Both the position numbers and the translations under genes were made by a program. Below are positions 25,054 to 34,791 of a stretch of 64,000 bases of DNA, in pieces. Under the pieces are notes generated by a model. The model saw only the letters and a program-made list of their open reading frames with translations. It was not told the DNA's origin and searched no databases. This stretch comes from Methylobacterium sp. E-065 (GTDB lineage Bacteria > Pseudomonadota > Alphaproteobacteria > Rhizobiales > Beijerinckiaceae), in contig NZ_JAKSYD010000112.1 in NCBI RefSeq assembly GCF_022829605.1, forward strand, positions 62,001 through 126,000. Reading direction: 5' to 3'. Positions within the stretch are counted from its first letter, which is position 1; the number at the start of each line of letters is the position of its first letter.

Positions 25054-26055
25054 CTAGAGTTCGGCGACCGCCGCACGGTAGAGATCCGGCCTGTAGACGG
25101 TCGTGATCGCGTCTTCGAGCGCGGTCTGATCCGCGATCTGACGCGCGGCCTGCATCTGCTCGAGAAGCCACACCGCATCCGCCGGCCGCGGCTCCTGAAT
25201 CGCTGCACCGAACGATGGCCCTGCACCGGCGGTGGGCAACTCGGCCGATCCGTCCGCGAACGTGCGGGCGATGATGGTCGCGTCGAGATCGAGGTAGGGC
25301 CGACGGGCGAGGCGGTTGATCAACTCCCCGCGGTTCTGGGGATCGGCGCACCACCGCCCGGCCCGCGCCACCGCGCGCACCAGCGGCAGGATCGTGCTGT
25401 CGAGCCGCTCGGAGACGGCGAGCACCTTCTCGGGGGCATCCGGAGCGAGAGCACTGCCGAGCACCGCGATGCGCCCGTGGCCCGCGGCGGCCGCCACGTC
25501 GTTCCACGGGGCGCCCGCACAGAAACCGTCCACGAGGCCCCGCGCCAGGGTCTCGACGCTGTACTGGGGCGGCACCACCACGGTGCGGAACGCCCCCGGA
25601 TCGAGGCCGCCGGCCTCAGCGAACAGCCGCAATTGGTAGCTGTGGCACGAGAACGGATGGACGGTGCCCAGCGTCAGGGGCCGGCCCGCCGCGCGTCGCT
25701 CCTCCGCCACGCGGGCGAAGGCGCGGGCGATTTCGGCGGGTTCCTCATGCTCTGGGGCCATCGCTTCCCAGAGGCTCTGCGCCAGGGTGATGGCGTTGCC
25801 GTTGACGCTGATCTGCATCGGCACGATCAGGTCCGAGGGCGGCCCCGACAGGCCGAGCCGGCTCGCCAGCGCCAGCGGCGCCAGCATATGGGCGCCGTCG
25901 AGATGGCCGAGCGCCAAGCGGTCGCGCAGGGTCGCCCAGGACGGCTCGGCGGTAAGGTCGAGTTCGAGGCCCTCCGTTCGGGCGAAGCCGAGTTCGTGCG
26001 CCACGATCAGCGGCGCGGCATCGCAGAGCGGGACGTAGCCGAGCTGGAGCCTCAT
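25054..26055 (-). CDS. nasS: NasS-type nitrate-sensing protein (NrtA/CmpA-like, cytosolic)
   Basis: 333 residues of the CmpA/NrtA substrate-binding family: RLQLGYVPLCDAAPLIVAHELGFARTEGLELDL, GHLDGAHMLAPLALA, FSCHSYQLRLFAEAGGLDP, GFCAGAPWNDVAA, AADAVWLLEQM-like PADAVWLLEQMQAA. There is no signal peptide or lipobox, which separates the sensor NasS from the transport protein NrtA. In the known system NasS holds NasT inactive and releases it when nitrate or nitrite binds. The start overlaps the nasT stop by four bases (ATGA), and nas genes follow downstream, which supports this assignment. Confidence 0.9.
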   Translation of the reverse strand: MRLQLGYVPLCDAAPLIVAHELGFARTEGLELDLTAEPSWATLRDRLALGHLDGAHMLAPLALASRLGLSGPPSDLIVPMQISVNGNAITLAQSLWEAMAPEHEEPAEIARAFARVAEERRAAGRPLTLGTVHPFSCHSYQLRLFAEAGGLDPGAFRTVVVPPQYSVETLARGLVDGFCAGAPWNDVAAAAGHGRIAVLGSALAPDAPEKVLAVSERLDSTILPLVRAVARAGRWCADPQNRGELINRLARRPYLDLDATIIARTFADGSAELPTAGAGPSFGAAIQEPRPADAVWLLEQMQAARQIADQTALEDAITTVYRPDLYRAAVAEL

Positions 26056-26639
26056 CCGAGCAGGTCCGCGGTGGTGACGATCGCGCGGGCGATGTCGGCG
26101 ATCTTGCGCTTCTCGTTCATGGCCTTGCGGCGCAGCTGCTTGTACGCCTCGTCCTCCGTGAGACCCTTCATGCTCATCAGGATGCCTTTGGCGCGCTCGA
26201 TCAACTTGCGGTCGGCGAGTTCGCCCCGCGCCTCGGTGAGCTCCCGCTGAAGCCGGGCGAAGGCGTTGAAGCGCAGGATCGCGATATCAAGGATCGACTT
26301 GATCCGCTCCGCCCGCAGACCGTCGACCACGTAGGCGGAGATCCCGGCATCGACGGCGGCCTGCATCATGGTGGTGTCCGAGCGGTCGACGAACATCGCC
26401 ACCGGCCGCTCAACCTGCCGCGACACCCCCGACATCTGCTCCAGGATATCCCGGCTTGGGCTCTCCAGATGGATCACCACCACATCGGGCTTGAGGGCGG
26501 TCACGCGCTCCATCAGGTCGGCGGTGTCGGGGATGACGACCACGCGGCCGACCCCGGCCGCGCGAAGGCCCTCCTCAAGAATCGCCGCGCGGGCGCGGCT
26601 CGGGTCGATCACGGCGACGGTAAGGCTTGTTTCGGTCAT
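26052..26639 (-). CDS. nasT: NasT-type ANTAR antiterminator
   Basis: 195 residues. The N-terminal part (LTVAVIDPSRARAAILEEGLRAAGVGRVVVI ... PDVVVIHLESPSRD) is a receiver-like domain lacking a complete phosphorylation pocket. The C-terminal part (LIERAKGILMSMKGLTEDEAYKQLRRKAMNEKRKIADIARAIV) is a canonical ANTAR RNA-binding domain (K-G-x-L-M ... E-A-x-x-x-L-R-x-x-A-M). It should bind the tandem hairpins at 24382-24416 and prevent termination at 24328-24361 when NasS releases it. The ATG at 26639 (MTETSLTVAV) is favoured over longer upstream readings. Confidence 0.93.
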   Translation of the reverse strand: MTETSLTVAVIDPSRARAAILEEGLRAAGVGRVVVIPDTADLMERVTALKPDVVVIHLESPSRDILEQMSGVSRQVERPVAMFVDRSDTTMMQAAVDAGISAYVVDGLRAERIKSILDIAILRFNAFARLQRELTEARGELADRKLIERAKGILMSMKGLTEDEAYKQLRRKAMNEKRKIADIARAIVTTADLLG

Positions 26640-26846
26640 CGGAGCCCGGTTCGGGGCGGGTTGGCCCGAACCGGGCCCACACGGCCAAGCAAGGTGTATG
26701 CCCTCTTCCGGGCCCACGGGAAAAGCGGGATCCGGCGTCATCTCTCGCCATTCTGTACCGAGCTGCAACGCCCGCGAAAAGAAATGGTCTAGCTTCCGCC
26801 GCAATGCGGAGGCTCCCTGGGTTTGTCGGAGCGGACGAGGTGATCG

Positions 26847-27515
26847 GTGATTCGGATGCGCAGGCCAGATCAGCCCGCTCTCACGGAGGCCGGCGCAGCC
26901 CGCGTCACGATGCCGTTCCTGCCGACCTTGGCGGTGATCGCCCTTCTGGGTGTGGCGTCGTTCTACTGCCCATCCTCCAATCCAAATCTCGCGGCGCTGG
27001 CGGAACGCGCGCTGTCCGATCCGCTGACCACGGCATCCCTTGCGCCGGTCGCGTCTGCGCCTGCCGCGACGTCGTTCGTGCCGGTGCCGACCATCGCCGC
27101 GGCCGCGGGCCGCCTCCCCGCGACCCTGGCTTTCGCCGAAGCATTTCCGCTCGACGATTCGGCTTCGCAGCCAGCTCGTTCGCAGCCCCATGTCGCGGCG
27201 GTAGTCCGTCCGGCGCCGCGTCTCGCCGCGAACCGGCGCCCTTGCCCGGGACGACGGTGCCCGGAGACGCCCCTACGCGGCACCGATCCATTTGCTGCCG
27301 CCCACGCGGAAGCCGCGGATGCGGCCGGACGCGACGTGATCCCGGGGCAAGCTCTACCGTTTGCGGATGCCGTGGCCGATGCGGTGACAGAGTCGGTGAC
27401 CGATACCCTGGCACCGGCCGCCCGTGTCGTCGGCGACGCCGCCGAACTCATGCGCACTGGCGCCGCGGTGGTCCGGGGCTCCGTGTCGCTGGCGGTGGCC
27501 GACTGCCTGCGCTGA
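26847..27515 (+). CDS. Membrane-anchored Ala/Pro-rich hypothetical protein
   Basis: 222 residues from a GTG with GAGG six bases upstream (ATG at 26856 also possible). An N-terminal hydrophobic segment (TMPFLPTLAVIALLGVASFYC) could be a signal anchor. The rest is rich in Ala, Pro, Val and Arg with little predicted structure, and ends in DAVADAVTESVTDTLAPAARVVGDAAELM ... VSLAVADCLR, which looks like an amphipathic helix. No family is recognised. It is divergent from nasT, on the other strand from the nas genes. Confidence 0.6.
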   Translation: MIRMRRPDQPALTEAGAARVTMPFLPTLAVIALLGVASFYCPSSNPNLAALAERALSDPLTTASLAPVASAPAATSFVPVPTIAAAAGRLPATLAFAEAFPLDDSASQPARSQPHVAAVVRPAPRLAANRRPCPGRRCPETPLRGTDPFAAAHAEAADAAGRDVIPGQALPFADAVADAVTESVTDTLAPAARVVGDAAELMRTGAAVVRGSVSLAVADCLR

Positions 27516-27641
27516 CTGCCCGGCGCGGACGCGGCGTCTCCAAGCTCGACTGAACAAACCTCTGGACCTGTCGGACCGCCGTCCTAGGTGCGTTGCGGCA
27601 GACGGTCCGGGTTTCCGGCCGCTGGCTGGAGCCGGGGCCGC

Positions 27642-29504
27642 ATGGCTGCACGCATCGAAGATTACGCGCTCGTCGGCGATTGTCGCAGCGCGGCGCTGAT
27701 CAGCCGACTGGGCAGCGTCGACTGGCTGTGCTGGCCGCGCTTCGATGCGGCTGCCCTGTTCACCAGCCTGCTCGGGACCGAGGCGCACGGTTTCTGGAAG
27801 ATCTTCCCGGAGGCGGAGCACGTCGAGACCCATTGGGCCTACCGGCCGGGTAGCCTCGTGCTGGAGACGCGGCACATCACCCGGCAGGGCGAGGTTCTGG
27901 TCACCGACTTCATGCCGGTCGGCGACGGATCGCATCTCGTGCGGCTCGTGGAGGGTGTCCACGGCCGCGTCGCCATGCGGATGGAGATGGCGGTCCGGTT
28001 CGATTACGGCTCGGCGGTGCCCTGGGTGTCTCGCTCGGAACTCGGCGACCTGCGCGCCGTCTCCGGCCCCCACAAGGTCGTATTGCGCACCGACGTCCAT
28101 GTGAAAGGGTCGGATGCGCAGACCACCCTGGCCGAATTCACCGTCCAGGCCGGCGACAAGCACCGCTTCGTCCTGAGCTACGGCCCGTCCCATGAGGACG
28201 ACCCGGTGGCGATCGAGCCCCGCAAGGCCCTGGACGCCACGGACCAGCATTGGCGCGAATGGTCGAGCCGTGCCGCCGGTGGGACCGCCTGGGATCGGAT
28301 TCTGCAGCGCTCGCTTCTGACCCTGAAGGCCCTGATCTACGAGCCGACCGGCGGCATCGTGGCTGCGCCCACCGCCTCCCTGCCGGAGGGGCTCGGCGGC
28401 GAGCGCAACTGGGATTATCGGTTCTGCTGGCTGCGCGATTCGACGCTGACGCTGATCGCCCTGATGGATGGCGGCTATATCGACGAGGCGGCCGCCTGGC
28501 TCGGCTGGCTCCAGCGGGCCGTCGCCGGGAACCCCGAGCAGGCGCACATCCTGTATGGAATCGGCGGCGAGCGGCTGCTGCCCGAGATCGAACTCGACTG
28601 GCTGCCCGGCTACGAGAATTCGAAGCCCGTGCGGATCGGCAACGCTGCAGCCAGCCAGTTTCAGCTCGATGTCTACGGCGAGTTGTTCGACGCGCTCTAT
28701 CAGGCCCATGCCCGCGGCCTGCCGGTAAGCGAAGACGGGCTGCGCGTCGGCCTCGCGATCCTCGGACACCTGGAGAAGGCTTGGCGTCAGCCCGATGAGG
28801 GCATCTGGGAGGTGCGCGGAGGCCCGCGCCACTTCACACACTCGAAGGTGATGGCCTGGGTCGCGTTCGACCGGGCGCTACGCATGCACGAAATGCACGA
28901 AACGGGCGCCACCGAGGAGCACGCGAAGCGCTGGCGCACGGTCCGGGACACCATTCACGCCGAGGTCTGCGAGAAGGGGTTCGATCCCGAACTCAACAGC
29001 TTCGTCCAGTCCTACGGCGCGAAGGCGCTGGACGCGAGCCTGCTGCTGATCGCCCATACCGGCTTCCTGCCGCAGGACGATCCCCGGGTGGTCGGCACCG
29101 TGGAGGCGATCGGCAAGGGCCTGATGCGGGACGGCTTCATCCTGCGCTACGAGACCGAGGGCCAGACCACCGACGGCCTCTCGGGCAACGAGGGGGCTTT
29201 CCTGCCCTGCACGTTCTGGTACGCCGACAACCTGATCGGCCTCGGCCGGAGGGACGAGGCGCGGGCGATCATCGAGCGCCTGATCGGCATCTGCACCGAT
29301 CTCGGCCTCGTCAGCGAGGAATACGACGTGCAAGCCAAGCGCCTTGTGGGTAACTTCCCCCAGGCCTTCACCCACGTGGCGCTCGTCAACACGCTCCTCA
29401 GCTATACGCGCGGCGAAGGGCCGGCGGATCGACAGGGTGGTAAGGGCAACGGAGCTCCCCCCGCCGTCCTGCGGCGGCGCGAAGCCGACAAGCGGCACGC
29501 GTAA
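27642..29504 (+). CDS. Glycoside hydrolase family 15 (glucoamylase/trehalase-like)
   Basis: 620 residues, cytosolic (no signal peptide). The N-terminal super-beta-sandwich begins RIEDYALVGDCRSAALISRLGSVDWLCWPRFD, diagnostic for bacterial GH15. The (alpha/alpha)6 barrel contains LPEGLGGERNWDYRFCWLRDSTLTL (first catalytic region) and EVRGGPRHFTHSKVMAWVAFDRALRM; GLSGNEGAFLPCTFWYADNLIGLGR holds the second acid. Family members release glucose from alpha-glucans or trehalose. The transketolase gene starts 24 bases after the stop, so its product sugar probably feeds the downstream pentose phosphate genes. Confidence 0.92.
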   Translation: MAARIEDYALVGDCRSAALISRLGSVDWLCWPRFDAAALFTSLLGTEAHGFWKIFPEAEHVETHWAYRPGSLVLETRHITRQGEVLVTDFMPVGDGSHLVRLVEGVHGRVAMRMEMAVRFDYGSAVPWVSRSELGDLRAVSGPHKVVLRTDVHVKGSDAQTTLAEFTVQAGDKHRFVLSYGPSHEDDPVAIEPRKALDATDQHWREWSSRAAGGTAWDRILQRSLLTLKALIYEPTGGIVAAPTASLPEGLGGERNWDYRFCWLRDSTLTLIALMDGGYIDEAAAWLGWLQRAVAGNPEQAHILYGIGGERLLPEIELDWLPGYENSKPVRIGNAAASQFQLDVYGELFDALYQAHARGLPVSEDGLRVGLAILGHLEKAWRQPDEGIWEVRGGPRHFTHSKVMAWVAFDRALRMHEMHETGATEEHAKRWRTVRDTIHAEVCEKGFDPELNSFVQSYGAKALDASLLLIAHTGFLPQDDPRVVGTVEAIGKGLMRDGFILRYETEGQTTDGLSGNEGAFLPCTFWYADNLIGLGRRDEARAIIERLIGICTDLGLVSEEYDVQAKRLVGNFPQAFTHVALVNTLLSYTRGEGPADRQGGKGNGAPPAVLRRREADKRHA

Positions 29505-29527
29505 GGCGAACTGGAAGACGTAAAACC

Positions 29528-31603
29528 ATGAGCGGTGCTGACACTCCCGCCAAGGCGGCCCTCGCTGAGATCGACACGCTCAGCATCAACACAATCCGCA
29601 CGCTCGCGATCGACGCGGTGCAGAAGGCCAATTCCGGCCATGCCGGAGCGCCGATGGGCCTTGCGCCGGTGGCCTACACCCTGTGGAACCACTACCTGCG
29701 CTACGATCCGGCGCATCCGCACTGGCCGAACCGCGACCGGTTCGTGCTGTCCTGCGGCCACGCCTCGATGCTGCTCTATGGGCTGCTGCATCTGGCAGGC
29801 GTCGCCGAGAGCGACGGCGGCAATGCCCCGGCGGTCACGCTGGAAGACATCAAGAAATTCCGGCAGCTCGACAGCCGGACGCCGGGCCATCCGGAATACC
29901 ACTTCACCACCGGCGTCGAGACCACCACGGGACCGCTCGGCCAGGGCGTGGCCAACTCGGTCGGCATGGCGATGGGCAGCCGCTATCTCGGCCAGCACCT
30001 GAACCGGCCCGGTCTGCCGCTGTTCGACTACAACGTCTACGCGATCTGCTCGGATGGCGACCTGATGGAGGGCGTGGCCTCCGAGGCCGCCTCGCTCGCC
30101 GGCCATCTGCGGCTCGGCAACCTCTGCTGGATCTACGACGACAACACCATCACCATCGAAGGCCACACCGAACTCGCCTTCGGCGAGGAGGTCGCGACCC
30201 GGTTCCTGGCCTATGGCTGGCAGGTGCTGCGCGTCGCCGACGCCAACGACGTGCCGACGCTCGCGGGCTCTATTGAGGCGTTCCTGGCCACCAACGATCG
30301 GCCGACGCTGATCATCGTCAAGTCGGTGATCGGCTACGGCGCGCCGAACAAGCAGGGCACCCCGAAGGCCCACTCGGACGCGCTCGGCCCAGACGAGGTG
30401 AAGGGCGCCAAGCGCGCCTATGGCTGGCCGGAGGATGCCCAGTTCCTCGTGCCCGATGGGGTCGAGGAGAATTTCCGCGATGGCATCGGCATGCGGGGTG
30501 CCGCACTCTACGCTACGTGGCAGGATCTGCTCGGCAAGGCGAAGGAGGCCGATGCCGACCACGCCGAGGACCTGAACGCCCTGCTGGAGGGCCGCCTGCC
30601 GGAGGGCTGGGACCGGGACATCCCCGTCTTCGAGCCCGACGCCAAGGGTCTCGCAACGCGCGAATCCTCCGGCAAGGTGCTGAACGCCATCGCCCAGCAT
30701 GTGCCGTTCCTGCTCGGCGGCTCGGCGGATCTGGCGCCGTCCAACAAGTCGAACCTGACTTTCGACGGCGCCGGCTCGCTCGGCCCGTTCTCGCCGGGCG
30801 GCCGCAACCTGCATTTCGGCGTCCGCGAGCACGCCATGGGCTCGATCGTGAACGGGCTCGGCCTCTCGGGGCTCAGGGCCTACGGCGCGACCTTCCTGGT
30901 CTTCGCCGATTACATGCGCCCGCCGATCCGGCTCGCCGCACTCATGGAGCTGCCGGTCTTCCACATCTTCACCCACGATTCGATTGGCGTGGGCGAGGAC
31001 GGGCCGACCCACCAGCCGGTGGAGCAGCTCCTGTCGCTGCGTTGCATTCCCGGGCTCATCACCCTGCGCCCGGCCGACGCCAACGAGGTGGCCGAAGCCT
31101 ACCGGGTGATCTTCTCGTCGAAGAACCAGCCGGTGGTGCTCGCCCTCTCCCGCCAGCCGCTGCCGACGCTCGACCGCACGAAGTTCGGCGCGGCTTCGGG
31201 AACCGCGAAGGGGGGCTACGTGCTGGCCGATTGCGAGGGCACGCCCGACGTGATCCTGTTGGGCGCCGGATCCGAGGTGCAGCTCTGCGTCGGTGCCTAC
31301 GAGGCGCTGATTGCGGACGGCGTGAAGGCCCGGGTGGTGTCGATGCCGTCCTGGGAGCTGTTCGAGCGGCAGGATCAAGCCTATCGCGACTCGGTTCTGC
31401 CGCCCGCCGTGAAGGCGCGGGTGGCGGTCGAGCAGGGCAGCGTGATCGGCTGGGACCGCTATGCCGGCTCCGAGGGCGCGATCATCGGCATGCACACGTT
31501 CGGAGCGTCTGCGCCGATCAAGGATCTCCAGACCAAGTTCGGCTTTACCCCCGAGAAGGTGCTGGAGGCGGCGAAGGCCCAGGTAGCCAAGCACAAGAAG
31601 TAG
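29528..31603 (+). CDS. tkt: Transketolase
   Basis: 691 residues, thiamine-diphosphate enzyme moving two-carbon units among sugar phosphates. It shows the N-terminal SINTIRTLAIDAVQKANSGHAGAPMGLAP, the TPP/Mg motif CSDGDLMEGVASEAASLAGH ... WIYDDN, the pyrimidine-domain YGATFLVFADYMRPPIRLAALM and HDSIGVGEDGPTHQPVEQL. All are canonical. It is second in the putative GH15-tkt-tal/pgi-gnd-pgl operon; repeat family A copy 2 lies between it and the next gene. Confidence 0.97.
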   Translation: MSGADTPAKAALAEIDTLSINTIRTLAIDAVQKANSGHAGAPMGLAPVAYTLWNHYLRYDPAHPHWPNRDRFVLSCGHASMLLYGLLHLAGVAESDGGNAPAVTLEDIKKFRQLDSRTPGHPEYHFTTGVETTTGPLGQGVANSVGMAMGSRYLGQHLNRPGLPLFDYNVYAICSDGDLMEGVASEAASLAGHLRLGNLCWIYDDNTITIEGHTELAFGEEVATRFLAYGWQVLRVADANDVPTLAGSIEAFLATNDRPTLIIVKSVIGYGAPNKQGTPKAHSDALGPDEVKGAKRAYGWPEDAQFLVPDGVEENFRDGIGMRGAALYATWQDLLGKAKEADADHAEDLNALLEGRLPEGWDRDIPVFEPDAKGLATRESSGKVLNAIAQHVPFLLGGSADLAPSNKSNLTFDGAGSLGPFSPGGRNLHFGVREHAMGSIVNGLGLSGLRAYGATFLVFADYMRPPIRLAALMELPVFHIFTHDSIGVGEDGPTHQPVEQLLSLRCIPGLITLRPADANEVAEAYRVIFSSKNQPVVLALSRQPLPTLDRTKFGAASGTAKGGYVLADCEGTPDVILLGAGSEVQLCVGAYEALIADGVKARVVSMPSWELFERQDQAYRDSVLPPAVKARVAVEQGSVIGWDRYAGSEGAIIGMHTFGASAPIKDLQTKFGFTPEKVLEAAKAQVAKHKK

Positions 31604-31617
31604 GCCAACGGCTTTCC

Positions 31618-31728
31618 GCCTCCCCCTTGCGGGGAGGGGTCAGGGGTGGGGGTGGCGCAGGATCGAGCGCTCGGGTGCCTTCTGCACCACCCCCACCTCC
31701 CACTCCTTTCCGCAAGGGGAAGGAGAGC
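31618..31728. repeat. Intergenic palindromic repeat, family A copy 2
   Basis: Between tkt and tal/pgi. It opens ccccttgcggggaggggtca and gggtgggggtggcgcagg, and closes with accacccccacctcccactc and ttccgcaaggggaaggag. The first 31 bases equal copy 1 at 19453. The closing arm is the inverse of the opening arm. Confidence 0.88.
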
Positions 31729-31771
31729 GCGTTCCGGGTCCGGGACGCGGCACGCGAGACGAGGAACCGAC

Positions 31772-34618
31772 ATGAACGCGCTCAAGGCCCTGCACGACGA
31801 ACAGGATCAAGCGGTCTGGCTCGATTTCGTGGCCCGGGGCTTCATCGAGAAGGGTGAACTCAAGCAGCTCGTGGAGCGCGACGGCCTGCGCGGCGTCACC
31901 TCCAATCCGTCGATCTTCGAGAAGGCGATCGGCCACTCGGACGAGTACGATGCGAGCATCAAGGCCGTGCAGGAGACCGGCGACAGCCGGGTCATCGACC
32001 TTTACGAGGGCTTGGCCATCGCCGACATCCAGGCCGCCGCCGACGTGCTGCGCCCGGTCTACGAGGCGAGTGATGGCGCCGACGGCTACGTCAGCCTGGA
32101 GGTCTCGCCCTATCTCGCCCTCGACACCGAGGAGACGCTGGTTGAGGCGCGGCGGCTGCACAAGGCGGTTTCCCGCGACAATCTGATGGTGAAGGTGCCG
32201 GCTACGCCGGAGGGTATCCCGGCGATCCGGCAGCTCACCAGCGAGGGCATCTCGATCAACGTCACCCTGCTGTTCTCGCAGGAGGCCTACGGGGCGGTGG
32301 CGCGCGCCTTCATCGACGGTCTCGACGAGCGCGCCAAGGCTGGCCACGACGTCTCACGGATCGCCAGCGTGGCGAGCTTCTTCATCAGCCGCATCGACGT
32401 GCTGGTCGACAAACTGCTGGACGAGAAGATCGCCCAGGCCAACGACCCGGACGAGAAGATCGCCCTGGAGCAGCTCAAGGGCAAGGTGGCGATCGCCAAC
32501 GCCAAGCTCGCCTACCAGCGCTACCGGTCGATCTTCGCAGAGCCGAAGTGGACTGCGCTGGCTGAGAAGGGCGCCAAGGCGCAGCGGCTTCTCTGGGCGT
32601 CCACGGGCGTGAAGAACAAGGCCTATTCCGACGTGCTCTACGTCGAGGAGCTGATCGGCCCGAACACCGTCAACACCATGCCGCCGGCCACCATGGACGC
32701 GTTCCGCGACCACGGCGTCGTACGGGCGACCATCGAGGAGGACGTGCCGGGCGCCGAGGCCGTGATGGCGCGCCTCGCCCGCACCGGCATCGATATCGAA
32801 ACGATCGCCGAGCAGCTGGTGCGGGAGGGCGTCCAGCTGTTCATCGACGCGGCCGACAATCTGCTCGGCGCCGTGGCGGGCAAGCGCGCGGCGCTGCTCG
32901 GTCATCGCCTCGATGGTCAGAGCCTCGCGCTCGACGCGACGCTGGCGAACGAGGCGAAGAAGACCGCCGAAACCTGGCGCGCCAGCGGCGCGATCCGCCG
33001 GCTCTGGGCGGGCGATGCCACGGTCTGGTCCGGCCAGGACGAAGCGAGCTGGCTCGGCTGGTTGCACATCGTCGAGGAAGAGCTTGAGAAGGCCGCCGAC
33101 TACGCCGCGTTCTCAGATTGGGTGAAGGCCCAGGGCTTCACCGATGCGGTGGTGCTGGGCATGGGCGGATCGAGCCTCGGCCCGGAAGTTCTGAGCCTGA
33201 CCTACGGCCAGCGCGAGGGCTTTCCGAAGCTGCAGATCCTCGATTCGACCCATCCCGATCAGGTGCGTGCCCTGGAGGCGAGCATTGACCTAAAGCGGAC
33301 GCTGTTCATCGTCGCCTCGAAGTCCGGCTCGACGCTGGAGCCCAACGTGTTTCGCGACTACTTCCTGGGCCGCGCCAAGGACGTGCTCGGCGAAAAGGAC
33401 GGCGAACACTTCGTGGCTGTCACGGATCCGGGCTCCGATATGGAGCGCGCCGCCAAGGCGGATGGGTTCAAAAACATCTTCTACGGCATGAAGCAGATCG
33501 GCGGGCGCTACTCGGTGCTCTCGGCCTTCGGGCTGGTGCCGGCCGCTGCGATGGGCCTCGACGTGAAGGCGATGCTGGAGACCGCCCGCATCATGGTCCG
33601 CTCCTGCGGGCCGGTGGTCCCCCCGGCCGTGAACCCCGGCGTCCTGCTCGGCACCGCCTTGGGTGCGGCGGCGCTCGCAGGGCGGGACAAGGTGACGGTC
33701 ATCGCGTCGCCCGCGATCGACAGCTTCGGCGCCTGGGCCGAGCAGCTGATCGCGGAATCGACCGGCAAGCAGGGCAAGGGCTTGGTGCCGGTGGACGGGG
33801 AGCCCGTCGGTGTTCCGGCGGTCTACGGCCACGACCGGTTCTTCCTCTACCTGCGCCTCGACGGCGGGGCCGAGGTGGCACAGGACGAGGCCCTGCGCGC
33901 CCTGGAGCGCGACGGGCACCCGATCGCCCGGATCACCCTCGATTCCATCGAGCAGCTGCCGCAGGAGTTCTACCGCTTGGAGATGGCGACTGCGGTGGCG
34001 GGTGGTGTGCTCGGCATCAACCCGTTCGATCAGCCGGATGTCGAGGCCAGCAAGGTCGAGACCAAGAAGCTGTTCGCCGAGGCCGAGGCCAGCGGGTCCC
34101 TGCCCTCCGAGACGCCGCTGTTCGCGGACGATACGATCGCCCTCTACGCCGATCCGAAGAACGCCGAGGGGCTGAAGCAGGCCGCGGAGGGGCTGGACGC
34201 GGCGCTGAAGGCGCAGGTCGCCCGGCTCAAGGACGGGGATTACCTCGCCCTCCTTGCCTACGTGCCGCGCGACGAACGGACGGCCGGAATCCTACAGGAA
34301 GCGCGGATCGCCATCCGGGATGCCCGGAAGGTCGCGACCTGCCTGGAATTCGGGCCGCGGTTCCTGCACTCCACCGGCCAGGCCTACAAGGGCGGGCCGG
34401 ATACTGGCGTGTTCCTGCAGATCACCGCCGATCCGTCGCAGGACCTGCCGATCCCCGGCCGGAAGCTCGGCTTCACCACCGTCGTGGCCGCGCAGGCACG
34501 GGGCGATTTCGCGGTGCTGGCCGAGCGCGGCCGACGGGCGCTTCGGGTCCATATCAAGGGCGATCTCGAGACCGGCCTGAAGCGCATCGCGGCGGCGCTC
34601 AAGGCCGCGGTGGCGTAG
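31772..34618 (+). CDS. tal-pgi: Bifunctional transaldolase / glucose-6-phosphate isomerase
   Basis: 948 residues, a fusion of two enzymes. Residues 1 to about 360 are transaldolase: [13 protein letters not shown], and NLMVKVPAT with the Schiff-base K141. Residues from about 390 are phosphoglucose isomerase: [60 protein letters not shown]-like tail. The fused form is known from several alphaproteobacteria and cyanobacteria. Both reactions lie in the same pathway as the neighbouring tkt, gnd and pgl. GAGG lies eight bases before the ATG. Confidence 0.95.
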   Translation: MNALKALHDEQDQAVWLDFVARGFIEKGELKQLVERDGLRGVTSNPSIFEKAIGHSDEYDASIKAVQETGDSRVIDLYEGLAIADIQAAADVLRPVYEASDGADGYVSLEVSPYLALDTEETLVEARRLHKAVSRDNLMVKVPATPEGIPAIRQLTSEGISINVTLLFSQEAYGAVARAFIDGLDERAKAGHDVSRIASVASFFISRIDVLVDKLLDEKIAQANDPDEKIALEQLKGKVAIANAKLAYQRYRSIFAEPKWTALAEKGAKAQRLLWASTGVKNKAYSDVLYVEELIGPNTVNTMPPATMDAFRDHGVVRATIEEDVPGAEAVMARLARTGIDIETIAEQLVREGVQLFIDAADNLLGAVAGKRAALLGHRLDGQSLALDATLANEAKKTAETWRASGAIRRLWAGDATVWSGQDEASWLGWLHIVEEELEKAADYAAFSDWVKAQGFTDAVVLGMGGSSLGPEVLSLTYGQREGFPKLQILDSTHPDQVRALEASIDLKRTLFIVASKSGSTLEPNVFRDYFLGRAKDVLGEKDGEHFVAVTDPGSDMERAAKADGFKNIFYGMKQIGGRYSVLSAFGLVPAAAMGLDVKAMLETARIMVRSCGPVVPPAVNPGVLLGTALGAAALAGRDKVTVIASPAIDSFGAWAEQLIAESTGKQGKGLVPVDGEPVGVPAVYGHDRFFLYLRLDGGAEVAQDEALRALERDGHPIARITLDSIEQLPQEFYRLEMATAVAGGVLGINPFDQPDVEASKVETKKLFAEAEASGSLPSETPLFADDTIALYADPKNAEGLKQAAEGLDAALKAQVARLKDGDYLALLAYVPRDERTAGILQEARIAIRDARKVATCLEFGPRFLHSTGQAYKGGPDTGVFLQITADPSQDLPIPGRKLGFTTVVAAQARGDFAVLAERGRRALRVHIKGDLETGLKRIAAALKAAVA

Positions 34619-34625
34619 GCACCCT

Positions 34626-34772
34626 TCTCTCCTCCCCGGCGATCCCGGGCTTGCCCGGGATCGCTCAAGCCTGCGGGGAGGAGCCGAAGGTGGGGGTGGC
34701 GCAGAATAGGACGCGCCGCTCGATCCTGATCCACCCCCAATCCCTGACCCCTCCCCGAAAGGGGGGAGGGGA
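34626..34772. repeat. Intergenic palindromic repeat, family A copy 3, with an inserted hairpin
   Basis: Between tal/pgi and gnd. It shares gtgggggtggcgcag and tccctgacccctccccgaaa with the other copies. The first arm is extended by a perfect ten-base hairpin, gatcccgggc-tt-gcccgggatc (34641-34662), absent from the others. The closing arm ends 20 bases before the gnd start codon. Confidence 0.82.
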
Positions 34773-34791
34773 AATCCGGAGGAGAGCAGCG

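Noticed and set aside
29402..31594. A 730-codon minus-strand frame opposite transketolase
   Set aside because: Antisense of tkt, which has all TPP motifs; no recognisable domain.
19453..34772. Family A repeats as a CRISPR array
   Set aside because: Copies are 3-12 kb apart and are long palindromes, not short direct repeats with unique spacers; no cas gene is present.
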